From Coemansia sp. RSA 487 (Eukaryota; Kickxellomycota; Kickxellomycetes; Kickxellales; Kickxellaceae), in the NCBI GenBank assembly GCA_027577595.1, contig JANBRJ010000005.1, positions 186,001 to 250,000 of the forward strand: a stretch of 64,000 bases of DNA, read 5' to 3'. A model generated the notes under the pieces. The model saw only the letters and a program-made list of their open reading frames with translations. It made no database searches and was not told where the DNA came from. Shown piece by piece: positions 19,787 to 31,299 of this stretch; position 1 is the first letter of the stretch, and the number at the start of each line of letters is the position of its first letter. Position numbers and translations under genes: made by a program.

Positions 19787-22322
19787 TTACAACGGTGCCT
19801 CTTTGAGCAACAATCCTTCACACAGATCGGTGACGCAGTCGCTGCACTCTTGGAAGGGCTTGTGGCACCCGCAGCTGCATGCTAGCGCTCCGTCTTCATC
19901 GACCAGCGGGTTCTCTTGGCTGACCGGCTTCCACCTGCGGTTCTTGTTGCAGCAGCTGCATTTATCGCCACAGCTTCCGCAGCCACTGTTGCTTTTGCTG
20001 GGCTTATCGACCGTAGCTGTCGTGGGCGTCGACAAAGATATCGCTGGCAGCGATTGCATGCTGGCTGTGCGTTTTGTTGGCACAGCGGTGGGGGGCTGCA
20101 ATGCCAAAGCGCTTGGCTTTGGCGGCTCCTGGCTGCGCAGGAGAGACGCTGTAGAGGTCAGCACAGGCTGGCCACTGCTCACCCGCCTCAGCACCGGTGC
20201 CGGTTGCAGAAACCGGCGAGGCTCAGGTACGGTGATCTTGGACTGAGCCGGAGGATCACAGCACGTTCTTACAGGAAGAACCTGCTGTGGCAGGATTGTT
20301 GTGGTTGGGCAGCACGACGATGTCGCAGACGCGCTTCCAGGCCCCTGCTGGTGACTGTTCGTTGCAGTGTTGCTGGCGCCGATTGGCTTGTCGGTTGAGG
20401 AGCAGCATCCGCCGCTGTTACGAGTGACGGTGTTGGGTGGCATAATTGGCGGGACGATGCCTGCAGCAAACTCGGCGCGGGCGTTCTGGCGCGCAGCGTC
20501 CTGGGAGCTCCTGCGCTGCTGCATCAGCGGTGACATAACGTCAAACGATGTCCTTCTGCTGCTGGTGTTGCTGATGCTGATGCTGCTGCCGCTGGTGCTG
20601 AAGGATCTGTTCCTGGCCGAGTGCGGCTCCGAGTACGTGCCAGAGATCTTGCGGGCAAGCGGCCTAGCCATAGCGTCCATTTCGCCTCTGTCATCATTAG
20701 TGACAGTGCTAATCGGCGCTGGCCGAGGAGCAGGCGCCGGGTGTGTCGATGTCATTGGCCGAGCGGTGCTTGCAGAAACTCCGTTACCAGCAAATCTCGA
20801 TGGCAGCGACGGGAACGACGGCAGGGATGGCGGGTGCATGGCTGATACCACCGGCGACAGGATGCGCTCAACCCACTCGGAGGCGCTCTCGCCATTGATG
20901 TGCGCAGACGCAATGCCACTGGTTTTGACAGGCAACCCGAGCCTCTCTTCGATCTTTTGCACAAGAAGCGCGACCTTTTCATCGCAGTCGCAGCCGCAGC
21001 CGCACTTTGGCCGGTCCATGATGCTGTGTCCGCTGTTTTGGCTGTGGTGGCTGCGGTGGGGGCTGCCGTGCTTGAGCGTGGAATTTCCACCGATTGCGGG
21101 TATTGTTGTGGCTGGCTCTTTGTAGTTGCGTATGGACGGGAGTCTGCTGTAGCCATTAGCAGCTGGTTGGTGCGTCAGTCTCAACCCGTGGATGTTTCGA
21201 GCCGGCAGCGTGACGGGTCTATTTGCGGTGGCTGGATTATGTGTGGTAGCTGAATGGATCTGGTGAGGCTGTGGGCGGCTCTGCTGCATTGCCATAGCTG
21301 CTGCCTTTAGTATCGGGAGAGTTGGGCGAGCTGACACAGGCGTCTTTTTCCCATCGTCGGGTTTGCAGCATGCGGCATTTGGTCCCGATGGGCACCTGAT
21401 GGCTGAGCCATTTGTACGAGCACTGTTTGTAAAAACCTCGTTTATAACAGTCGACTCGCTGGACGAGCTGTGGGTCTGTATACCATTTTGCTGCTGATTC
21501 GTCTGGTTCAGTTGGTCGCGAACAGCATTGGCAGCCTCCTCGACAACCTCGCGCGGATATGATTTGTGAAGAAAGTCTGTAAGGGCTGGCTGGCAGCATT
21601 TGCATGCGTTGAGTCCTGAGCACTGGCATGGGTTGAGTAAGTTGTCGACTATAAAAAAAGCAAAGTCACAAGCATCAAAGAAGAGGGAAAGCAGAAAATT
21701 AGCAAGCGAGACTTTAACACCAATGTCGGGGAAAAGAAGAAAAGAACGGGTGTGAGAGAAATTGCTCGCACTGGAAAAACCAGACGGGCACACGTCTGTC
21801 TTTTGGGAAGCTGAGCAAAACAGTGCCAGGATGCACAAAAAACAAAGCATAATTCGAAATGTATGGATAATATTTGAACTTACTGCTGCTGACCTTTCTT
21901 GTGGCTCCTTCGTCGTCATCGTCGAGCCTGCGGTCTACAATCCCCAGAAAAAAGTTTGATGCAGAAAAACAAAAAAACTAATTAGCATCAATGATAGCAC
22001 ACATGCAAGATGTGCAATTAGTCAGCAAGCACGCAAAAGATAAGCAAAACATCAGGAGAAACTTACACTTTGGAGCAGGCGATTCAACCATGGCGCTCTG
22101 GGGAGAAATGATGGACAGTGAGTTGTCCTTAAGCTCCTTGCACAGGCACTTGACATGCGCCTTTCTTGTCTTGCGGAGCTCGCGGCATTTCACGCACTGA
22201 GTGACAGGCCTGCCCTTGCGTCTGATCTCTCTCAGCTCTCGCTCGACATGGCTACACGACGACGCACGATGGCCGCGTATGCATGAGAAGCAAGCAAACT
22301 TTTTGCCTTCCTTGATGATCAT
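19787..22322 (-). CDS. Copper-fist transcription factor (Mac1/Cuf1/Grisea type)
   Basis: Three exons on the minus strand: 22322-22067, 21934-21884 and 21648-19787, with introns of 132 and 235 nt (donors GTAAGT and GTAAGT, acceptors TAG and TAG), 722 aa. Exon 1 encodes a complete copper-fist DNA-binding domain: MIIKEGKKFACFSCIRGHRA, Cys11/Cys14/Cys23/His25 zinc ligands, and the minor-groove KGRP motif at residues 37-40. The 51-nt exon 2 encodes a basic/acidic linker (RRLDDDDEGATRK). Exon 3 carries several Cys clusters (CQCSGLNACKCC near its start, a CGCGCDCD block, CGSCGDKCSCC and ACSCGCHKPFQECSDC near the end) separated by Ser/Pro-rich linkers. Such Cys clusters bind Cu(I) in Mac1/Cuf1-type sensors, so a role in copper or iron gene control is likely. 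Confidence 0.88.
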
Positions 22323-23593
22323 AATAAAACTATGCTTGTGAGAGACGTTGTCCTTTTGTGGCTACGTAGTAATGTCTGAAGGCGGCGTGCGTTATAAGGG
22401 TGCTGCTAACAAGATAAGGGCAAAGAAAGAAAGGGATGGTGCTGTGCTTGTTAAATAGACGAGCTAGATATACAAAAGAGTAAAAAGAAATAGCGAAAAG
22501 GGAGTTTAGCCTCGGGGTGGGTTCGTCAAGAAACTTTCCCCAAGGCTTGGGGCTGTCGGCTATCGTTAGCTATTTATGGCGTTGCTACGCTTCTCCTCTC
22601 CTTTAGCTTCTCGGAGAGCAATAAGAAAGATAATAAAAATAAAAGGGGGGCCAAGACTGCGTTGAATTAGCGGCTGGGAACGTTGACTGCAAACTAAATG
22701 CAGGAGTGACAACCACTTCCACCAGCATTTGAAAATATAAAGTACAAACGGAAATGTATGAATTCAACGCTAGAGAGAAAAAAAAAAGGGAGAAGCAAAA
22801 GCTAAAAAAGCACTTTCCCCAGACGTGTTTGCTGCAAAGGAAAAAATCGATAGGGAAAAAGCACCCAACCCAATATTTTTGTGCGTGGGTTTGTGCGCGT
22901 GAATGAAATATGCATTTCCTGATGATTGCAGCCAGCGCAAGTCTTGCTGCGATAAGAAAAGGAAAAAAGCAAAATTAGTGCGCCAAAGCGGGCACAGTGA
23001 CAAGAAAGCTTGAATACCCGCCAAAGTCTCTCTTTAATTGCCCTACCCCACCCGCTGTTTCCTTTGCTTGCGCAAAAAGCAGCTTAAAGAGTAAAGATCT
23101 AGCTTTGGCGTCAATGCTCAGCAAATGCGTTTCTACAAAGCGTTGTGGCTGCGAATCGACATCGCAGAAGCGCCAGTCGGTCAAGCTAACCCCGGATACT
23201 TTTGTCCGAATAAGGCATTCCCAACATCTCTCCACTTCTTTCAGCCAAACAAGGTCAACAGCTATCGTCTGCTGGAGCCTTCTTTTGCCACAACTTTTGA
23301 CAAGTCTCACACTACCAATTCCACAGTTTAATACCTTAGCAGGCAAGATGCTCGGCGAGGCTTTGCTAACGGAGATGTAGAAGCAATATGACTATTTGTC
23401 TATTACTTGCAAGTCGTCCTCTTCTAAATCTGGCTGCATGTAACTTTATGAGGATTATATTTTTCTACGCTCAAATTCCTCCAATCTTTTACATTCTCTG
23501 GCTCCTGCTTGTTTTCCTGAGTGCGTATCAAATATACATTAGTTCAAGTCCCTCCTACAGCACCAAATGATATTGCTGTTACTTGACTGCGCG
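22323..23593. other. Intergenic, long upstream region of the copper-fist gene
   Basis: About 1.3 kb without a supportable gene. Opposed frames at 22975-23346 (-) and 22997-23380 (+) overlap in a less AT-rich patch, but neither shows a family motif. It may hold a long regulatory region for the copper-fist gene. Confidence 0.4.
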
Positions 23594-23866
23594 TTAAATA
23601 GCCCGTGCGCCCTCACAAATATACAAACACTCCGCTCCCGCATTCCGCTCTAAAGTCTCCTTTATCTTTGCTTTGAACATACCTGATATGCAGTCACCTG
23701 ACCTCTCCCCACCGTTGTCTTTACCTTTCAACCAAGAGTCCTTCCTCTCTTCAGATTCCGCAGGTACCAGCATCCACTCATTGCCTGAGTAGTTTGACTT
23801 TAATACCGTGCCGGACCTTTTTATCCAATCCAAATCGGTATCATGATCGTTTGAGAGAAAAGCCAT
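23594..23866 (-). CDS. Hypothetical 90-aa protein or exon, low support
   Basis: ATG at 23866, 59 bp downstream of the KAT14 stop on the same strand. The translation is polar and charged (MAFLSNDHDTDLDWIKRS at the start) and looks protein-like. A GTATGT donor-like hexamer lies inside it (about 23,683), so it could be the first exon of a small spliced gene. No homologue is recognised and it may equally be a chance frame in the KAT14 3' flank. Confidence 0.25.
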   Translation of the reverse strand: MAFLSNDHDTDLDWIKRSGTVLKSNYSGNEWMLVPAESEERKDSWLKGKDNGGERSGDCISGMFKAKIKETLERNAGAECLYICEGARAI

Positions 23867-23924
23867 CGCAGTAACGACACTTCTTCGTAGAATAGTAAAA
23901 AAAGGGGGAGGCAAAAGGAGTACC

Positions 23925-26900
23925 TTAGTATCTACGCAGCCGCATAAAAAATGCGTTGGCAGACAGTCTGCTCGATTCTGGAAGATATGATTTGTAGAAA
24001 TTCACCACATACTTTTCGGGCTTGAACCCAAACTGCTGATATAGCACCATCGCCGCGTTGTTTGCAGATACATGTAGCGTGACGTCCTTGGTAGGAACCG
24101 TTTGCGTCAAATGGTAGAGCATGAACTTTGCAATTCCTGCGCCCGCCCACCCTGAAGACACCGCAATGTACGTCAGGTATGCGTCAGGAGTCAGAAACGC
24201 ACACCCTATGACCAGCCGCTTGTACAGAGCCACAACCGTGAACTCGGGGTACATCAGCGCCTCTCTTACGTCAACGCCGCTCCAGAACGTCCGCGAAAGC
24301 AGTGCATTTACCTGATCCACGTGTTCCTCCTGGAAATACACGTAGTCGATCGACTCACCTCCATTTAATGCCTCACATATATTGTCTTCACGCACAAATT
24401 CAAGCTTGCCGAACACTTTGTGCTGCCGCGATCGGATGCTACGGTGCATCCAGAGCATCGCTGGCTCCAGTACATCGGACGCCCGCTCACTGTTATCCGT
24501 TTTGATCCAGTCTCGCCAAATAAACGGCCGAAGCAGCCGCCCGTGGTAAGGGCTCACTCGCGCCACAGGCGATGTCAGGCTGTCGCGCAGCACTGCTCTG
24601 CCCAAAAGTCTTGAGGCAAACGAATGTACATACGGGGTGACCGACACCAACTCACCACTTTCCTTCATATTTTTTGCTGCATCGTCAGACGATTGTGCAC
24701 CACCTAGCGCACCCGAAACGCTCTGTCCCTGCATTCCCAAAGAGCCGGCACGTGATGACTCACCGCTGACGTCGTGTATACTAGAAATGTCCTGCTGATA
24801 CCCATCCTCGTGTCCTTCTATGCTGGCCGTAGTACCCGCAAGCATCATCTCCCGATTATCGCTGCTAGGCATCGTCATATCTCCAGCAACATTGCGGCTA
24901 TCTTCATCACGGGTACTCCAGACACGCTGTCTTCTGCGCATGCATTCCTTGACAGTGCTATCGATGTCAAACGACTGCAACCCAAGCATCCTCTTGAAGC
25001 GCCGCAGCTGCAACCTGCGGTAGAGACGCCGGGCTTGGGGGTCCGACATGGCCACTTTGCTCGAATTAATACATGCACTCACATCCCACTGCGCTCGCTC
25101 GCTCAGCATCGCTGGTTGAGCGTCTGCAGCTGCGGATGACTGCTGTTTGCTTGACACAGTATATTCCAGTGCATCATCGCTGTCCATCTTCCCATTCTCT
25201 TCGTCATCCAAAAGCCGTGTCCACCCGAACCCCCCTGCCTCTCTTCCGATGCACGGTGACTTTAGTGCTACATCATCCACTTCCATCGCCTCGGAACTAT
25301 CCACAGCATCCCTAACTTTGTCCACATCATTGGCGTCGCTTCCTGGCATGCCATCGGGGCCATCTACACCCATCGATCGTTAGAAAGAGAAGCACAGTAA
25401 TGAATTAATAAAGTCTCGTTTTTATTAATTGCCCTTTTCGTTTATTTTCCACCAATCTTCTTTCGTCATTTTGGGGCAAGACAGCAATAATAATTGAACA
25501 ATCGACAAAACACACCATCCATGTTTAGTTGTTTACCTTTTGGCAGATGTTCCATTCTCTTCTCTGCATCGTTAGTTTGGCTGTGCTTTCCAGACACCGT
25601 CGTGGATAGGAGCTTCAGTGGCTCTCTACTGGTGTCTAGCGTCTCCTCGAGCCCTGCATCCGTCGACCACGAGCTCAACGAGCTAATTGATTCTGTGTCT
25701 TCCCCCAAGTAGCAACCATCTACATTTGCATAAACATATGTTAAAATAGAATTAATCAAATGGCAACATGTTAGTGCGTTGTCCCCTCTATTGTTTTCTA
25801 CTCCTTGAACTGATATTGCTTATAGAGTCGAGATGAAAAAAGAAAAAAGATTCTGTTTTTTTGTGGTTTTGTGCCAATTCCCAAGAGCCTCGCCACTATA
25901 AGCAAACCAGAACGGCCAAGCAAAAAGAAAAAGAAAAGCTTGGAGAAAAACGAACACTCAAGTTTGAGGAGCTGGTGGGTTTTGTTTCTCCAATTTACTC
26001 TTTTACAGAAGGGAAATGTTTACTCCAGATGGTCCTGCTTACCCAATAATTCCACAACGTCAGTGCTCTTGGTCTCGGATTCGCTTGGTCTCTCATCATC
26101 TTCATCGTCCTCTTTTGACCCAGTAGCTGGCACAACAGCGTCTTTTGATTCAACATTACTTGTTGAAGCACCAGCTGGTGCCGTTGTCATTGCTGTTGAC
26201 GGTTCATCCTGTTGGTCCAGCCGCTGCTTTTCCATTTTCGAATAGATCGCAAAGCTCTGAATCAGATCGTCGTCCACTTCTACGGTTTTGGCTTCAGTCC
26301 GGCGCTTTTTTGTACGCGCGCGCTTACTCACAGTTCCCTGTGCAATAGTATCTTCGTCCTCATCTTCGTCGTCGCTAAAGGACACATGATGCCGCACAGC
26401 GCCCCGACGTTGCTTTCCAGCCGCCTTTGACTCATTTAAAACCTCGAGTATTTCCTTCTCCGCGTCTGTCACCCTTTTCGCTGATGCACTTGCGCCATCC
26501 TTCTTCCGAGCCCGCTCGCGCTTTGCTGCAGGTTTGTCCGAGTCACGTGCCTTTGTCGGTCCTCTAAACCGTGCCTTTGCAGGCTCCGCAGCCTGGTGCA
26601 GCGTCCAATTTCCCGTCTGCTGTGTTTCCTCGAATCCAGACTTGAACAGCAAGCTGTGGGTCGATAAGCTCCCGGCTACCGTATTATGCCAGGTCGCCGT
26701 CTTTGCCTTTCCCGGGAACAACCCATCCCAGTGTTCACCGATCGTTGCGCAAATGTTCTCACGCCACCGAAAGTATTTTTTGTCCGGGTCTGATTTGATC
26801 AAATGGTACAATACCAAGTATATTACCTGCACCCAGCTAACCACATCCCGTTCGTATTGTTCGTCCTCGCCGCCGTTGCATATTTTGCACGTGAACTTGT

Positions 26901-27239
26901 AGAAGCAATCTCCTCTTAGCGGTTTGATTTTCAAGCAGCTGACGCAGTCCCAGTGGAACAGTTGTTTGCATTCCCCGCACCGCAGCATTGGGTCTCCTTC
27001 GCTATAATCCATTCCGCAATAGCAATATGTCCCTTCTTTGTTACGGTTGTGTTCATCATCCCACTCGAGAGACTCGAGCTACCATTATGCACATTGAGAA
27101 TAAAACAAGGCTAGTATGTTAATCTGCGTCTGATCCTTATTTCTCTTGCAAAAGCCGACTTTGGTGTTTTTTCTCTTGTATCGGGTGTGGTATTCTACAG
27201 CAATATAAAACTTACATCGTATTTAAGTTTACTTGCCAT
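23925..27239 (-). CDS. KAT14: KAT14/CSRP2BP-like protein: PHD-type finger plus GNAT domain (ATAC complex)
   Basis: Four exons on the minus strand: 27239-27216, 27078-26043, 25719-25537 and 25363-23925 (introns 137, 323 and 173 nt; donors GTAAGT, GTAAGC, GTAAAC; acceptors all TAG), 893 aa. Exon 1 codes only eight residues (MASKLKYD). Exon 2 holds a PHD-like finger (TYCYCGMDYSEG, MLRCGECKQLFHWDCV, YKFTCKICNGG) and the following ERDVVSWVQVIYLVLYHL...WHNTVAGSLSTHSLLFKSG block, the animal KAT14 N-terminal signature. Middle is acidic and Lys-rich. Exon 4 ends with the GNAT fold (about residues 755-893): DVREALMYPEFTVVALYKR, WAGAGIAKFMLYHL, VSANNAAMVLYQQFGFKPEK. In animals KAT14 is the scaffold of the ATAC histone acetyltransferase complex. 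All exon phases agree, which supports one gene rather than two. Confidence 0.9.
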
Positions 27240-27845
27240 AGCTAGACCGGTCCACAAGTAAGAAGCGTCTCTTTAAATGCAATAATATATAACAATAGAA
27301 AAGGATATTAAATTTAAATACGAAAAAGTAAAAGAAACAAAAAAAACTCCAACTTTACGCGTTTTAATACGCTTTCAAAAGTACCAGTGGCTTTGAGTTT
27401 TTTTTTCTTAAAATAATACGAGCCTATAAGATCAGTGCTATTGAGGGATCAGATTAAGCGATCCAAGACCACCAGACTCACCCCACCCAGGGAAGCACAT
27501 TAAGCAGTCAGCAGCTGTGCCAGATGAGATACTGTGCTGTGCAAACCTAGTTGCGTCGAATAAGAGGGATGTATATGCATCGAATGGTGAAAAGTTTGTG
27601 GTGGCAATAGCGCCATTTTACGATCCAAGAAAATTCGTTTGCGTCAGTTTGCGTTATATTTGCACTTGGAAGCAAGAGACGCAAACGGAGCTTTGTGGAG
27701 AAAACTGTTCGCTGCTACACGCCTATCATTTCACATTAAAATGGATTGGCTTCTCAGTTTCTGTCTGTGCTTTCAGTGTGATTAGCTAGCATTAATCCTA
27801 ATAAACCCTGATAATTTGGAGAAATACAACTAAGCCATACACTCT
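27240..27845. other. Intergenic, KAT14 promoter and edge of the mobile-element island
   Basis: AT-rich with T and A tracts. A frame at 27517-27789 (+) shows no family motif, though it may be diverged 5' sequence of the transposase remnant downstream. Confidence 0.4.
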
Positions 27846-28390
27846 TTGTCTGATGTAGACGTGTTGGAGGAAGACTGCCACTTGAATAAGGAGCCAGAGA
27901 ACATGTTTGCATGCATGCGCATATTGACGGATGTTTCATTGAGAAAGTCTCAAGCCGTTTCCGCTGCTAAAAAAGCAAAGCCAATGGCAACGAGATCAGG
28001 ATTAGTGGGCGTGTTGGCACACGGACAGAGTATTTTGTGGTGATCTGGAGCGATACTTCCGTGATTCCTGATCTAAAGGAACCCGATACACGATGACATA
28101 CAAATCGTGCCTGCCAAGCAACCAAACCGGTTATCTCTTAGTTTTATTCTTTTTATCAAATCAATACATCACAATTTTCTGGCCTACATCTCAAATATAA
28201 TCGATGTGCTGGATGCAAAGAACATGAATGGCCACTATCTTGTGATGGACAATGCTCCAATCCACACGCCATTAGCCATTCGAAACCTAATAGAAAACAG
28301 ACGATACAAGCGCCTATATCTGCCTACATACTCACCCTTTCTAAGTCTCATTGAGGAGCTTTGATCCAAAGTAAAGTGGGAGTATTTCAG
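27846..28390 (+). mobile_element. Decayed IS630/Tc1-mariner-like DDE transposase fragment
   Basis: The clear part is 28107-28361: HYLVMDNAPIHTPLAIRNLI and YKRLYLPTYSPFLSLIEEL are the second catalytic Asp block and the YSPxLNPIEE Glu block of fungal DDE_3/IS630-type transposases. The frame then has TGA at 28362-28364 where relatives have Trp, and continues SKVKWEY to about 28,385, where it abuts the retroelement fossil. Upstream, 27846-28043 contains a weaker match (SLRKSQAVSAAKKAKPMATRS) to the region after the first catalytic Asp. The frames are not continuous and the N-terminal DNA-binding domain is not recognisable. No terminal inverted repeats were found by eye. Confidence 0.7.
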
Positions 28391-30914
28391 CACGAATCGC
28401 TCGTTTCGGATCAAAATAGTTGATAATCGGTGCAGACGACATCCGTTCCTTCAGCTCATTAAATGCTGGTCCTGCTTCGTCATTCCAAACAGATCCCTTC
28501 GTCGCCATCAAATTCGTCAGTGGCATAGTAATCCGCGAGCAGTTTTTGACAAAACAGCGATAACAACCACTAAGATCGAGGAAGGCCCGAACATCAGTAA
28601 ACGATTCAGGCAGACGTCAATCTTTAGCTGCTGCCACTTTGCCTGGATCTATTCGCAAGCCCGTCCTTCGTGAGCACATAACCCAAGGACTCGACCGAAT
28701 CCTTGAAAAACTCGCATTTCTCCGGCTTCGTACGTGGATTGTTATTCTGCAAACGCTGGAGTACTGTATCCAAATGTTTCGTCTCTTCTTCAGCATTCCT
28801 TAAATAAATCAGAATATCATCCGAGTACACGATGCAATACTTGCCAATCAAACCGCGTAGTGCATGGTTCATCACTCGCTAGAACACTGCCGGTGCATTG
28901 GCCAGCCCAGACAGTACAGCCATGTACTCGTACGATCTCGATTTTGTTTGGAAACCTGTCTTCGGAATATCCTCAACACGAATACGCACCTGGTGATATG
29001 TCTGAACAAGATCGATCTTCGAAAAAATATGCGTGCTATGTGTCTTATCAAGCAAGTCATCAATATGTGGCATTGGAGACGCATCCTTAACTGTACACTT
29101 GTTCAAGCCGCAATAAGTAACGCACATGCGCATCGTGCCATCCTTCTTGCGCATAAGTAACACCGGAGCAGCCTGAGGCAACGTAGATATGCGAATGTAG
29201 CCTTTCTTCAACAATTCGCCTATCTGCTTCTCCGTCTCAGCCATCTCTGCATGTGACAAACGATGTGGCACTCTGGTGACCGGTCCAGACTCCTATGCCA
29301 GATGGATCTCCATTTCAGGACCGCCAGGCGCAAGTCGACTGATTAGCAGCTGCTCAAGTACCTACTTATACCTTGAGCACAACGTCGTCAGCTGAACTTC
29401 CTGACTCGTCGCCAGTCCCGCAACAGACAATTGAGACTTCAAACCGTCCTCGGAGGATCTCACGCAAACCCAGCCCATCGAGTCGATATCGCCAGCTTTT
29501 ATTAACTTTGTCACTGCGTTGGCTGTAATCAGTTTGATCGCGTTCTCTGCAACAGACGCAGCTCAAACCACTGTCCCCGAGCCTTTCCAATGTTTGTCTT
29601 TTTCAGTAATAAACACACCCTCCTTGCAATGGATAACTCTCTTGTGCTCTTTCAGCCAGTTGTTACCAGGTAGAATATCAGCCGTCGCTGGCATCACCAA
29701 ACAATAAGTATTAATGCGCAAATTGCTACTGAAATGAATAGGCAACCTGCAGTACTTTGTACAGTCATGATGGTGTGTACCATCTGCCAAAACAGTCGGT
29801 ATCGACGCGCCCAAACCATACAACTTGCTTTTCTACTTCTTACAAAACTCCTTATCGGCAATAGTTATCCGCGACCCTCCATCCACCAAAATGTGAACTA
29901 AGATCTTGTTAGCTATGCCGTCAGTACACAACTGCTTCGCAGATATGATTTGTGCAGGTGTTCCATTCAACGGACTCGCTTCGATAAACACTATACTACG
30001 CAGCACAACCAAGAGCTTATCAGTTCTCACAACCTTCGGTCAGTTGTTCAGATCATAGCGAAGCGTAGCTGTGATAATTGCATCAATTTTAGCTGGCTCC
30101 CGCTGCATTAGCTTTTTGGCTGTGAAAAAGCTCCTAGCCTTTGGTACAACCGCATCGAACTTATACACTGTATTAGCTGCTGCTTCAGTAATGAACCGAT
30201 TACAAAGCTTGCTCGGAAGCTTTACAATAGAAATATATGTTGCAAGCCCCTGTCCGACATCGTATACGCCGTGTTTGCATAGTATTTTATGTTCCTCAAG
30301 GAGGGCTTCAAACTCAGCCGAACTCGTCGTCGGCGGCTTCATCTGATAAATTCAAATACCAGCGTCTAACCGATGGATCGCGTCGCAATATAGCGTGATC
30401 AGAAACTCTCCCAATGAACTCCACGCCAGAATCTCATGGCTATTCAAGGTGCACCAATTATCGTACTTTTCTGATCGCTTGTCTATCGAAACGTTCATCA
30501 ACGCGAACAATACCCATAGATCCTTCTCGGCCCGGAACAATTTAAAAACATAGTCGGTATCTGTGCCTGACAACGAACTTGTAGTTTCAATAATCGCCAT
30601 CATCATACACGTTGCGGCAACCAATACAACACAACAATAGCCACTAAACAATCCAACATTAGAGGAAGCGATTTGAATTAAACTATAATAGTATAAAAGT
30701 CGGTGGTGCTACCAAGTTTCATAATGCTTGTTAGTATTTTCCAAACGGAACTAAAGTTGCTCCGTGCTTTTATTCCAACAAAATATTGGCTTTTATAGCC
30801 GTCAAAACATTCTGACAATGATGATGGCTCGCAATTTGCACGCCTAATCGTTATCACATGAGCCGCCATCGCAATATGATTGTCTCTTGGAACGGTCATA
30901 TTGTCGGGAAGCAT
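28391..30914 (-). mobile_element. Fossil Ty3/gypsy LTR retroelement, broken
   Basis: Minus-strand remnant in gag-to-pol order from high to low coordinates: gag-like sequence (about 30,650-30,040), retropepsin-like protease (about 30,030-29,570), reverse transcriptase (about 29,271-28,624) and the start of the RT/RNase H connection (about 28,526-28,391). Recognisable marks are the protease VDGGSRITI block, the RT active-site YSDDIL block and FSKIDLVQTYHQ. Integrase is missing and no LTR was recognised at either side; the gag-side limit is uncertain (30,660-30,914). It is broken, with several disruptions across its length. Moderate decay suggests an old but not ancient copy. It ends abruptly against the IS630-type transposase fragment. 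Confidence 0.8.
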
Positions 30915-31299
30915 ATATCATATGTTTCCCAATTATCTAGTTCAGTTGTTATAGTGTTTGTACGGCTATAAAAGCCAGGTTGTTTATGAAAAATAAAGGA
31001 GGAACTTTAGCTCCATCTGCTCTTTTGATATTCTTGTGAAAAGTGATATATCCGTATCACAAGTGTTCCCAGGCAAGCTAAAGAACGAAAAGAGAATGTG
31101 TGCCTGATTAGGAAAGGCAACATGACATTGATGACTCAATGTTGGCCAATGCTATGTAACGACCAAAGAGCGTTTGTTTTTCTTTTTCACTTTTGTTTTT
31201 CCTTGGCTTTCCTTTGACATCTTATTTCTACTAGTAACACCGACTACACCTTTCAACGCATATATTAGCTATCTGCTCTTGCTTGCTCACTCATCTGCA
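30915..31299. other. Region upstream of the Fanzor gene with a nested hairpin
   Basis: Non-coding. It contains a TATAAAAG box-like motif (about 30,968-30,975) and a strong hairpin at 31033-31063: outer arms CTTGTGA/TCACAAG and an overlapping GTGATA/TATCAC pair. A pyrimidine-rich leader precedes the Fanzor ATG. It could hold the left end or promoter of the Fanzor element. Confidence 0.45.
31033..31063. repeat. Hairpin with two overlapping inverted repeats
   Basis: CTTGTGA (31033-31039) pairs perfectly with TCACAAG (31057-31063). GTGATA (31043-31048) pairs with TATCAC (31055-31060). It lies about 240 bp upstream of the Fanzor start. Confidence 0.6.

Noticed and set aside
22975-23380. Overlapping frames on both strands upstream of the copper-fist gene
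   Set aside because: Neither has motifs or good codon patterns; the overlap on opposite strands suggests chance.
23541-23570. tRNA B-box-like GTTCAAGTCCC and a CCA-like end
   Set aside because: The preceding 70 nt do not form acceptor, D or anticodon stems.
31174-31299. Longer Fanzor N-terminus from a TTG codon
   Set aside because: The added 42 residues are Phe/Leu-rich, come from a pyrimidine tract, and no ATG supports them.
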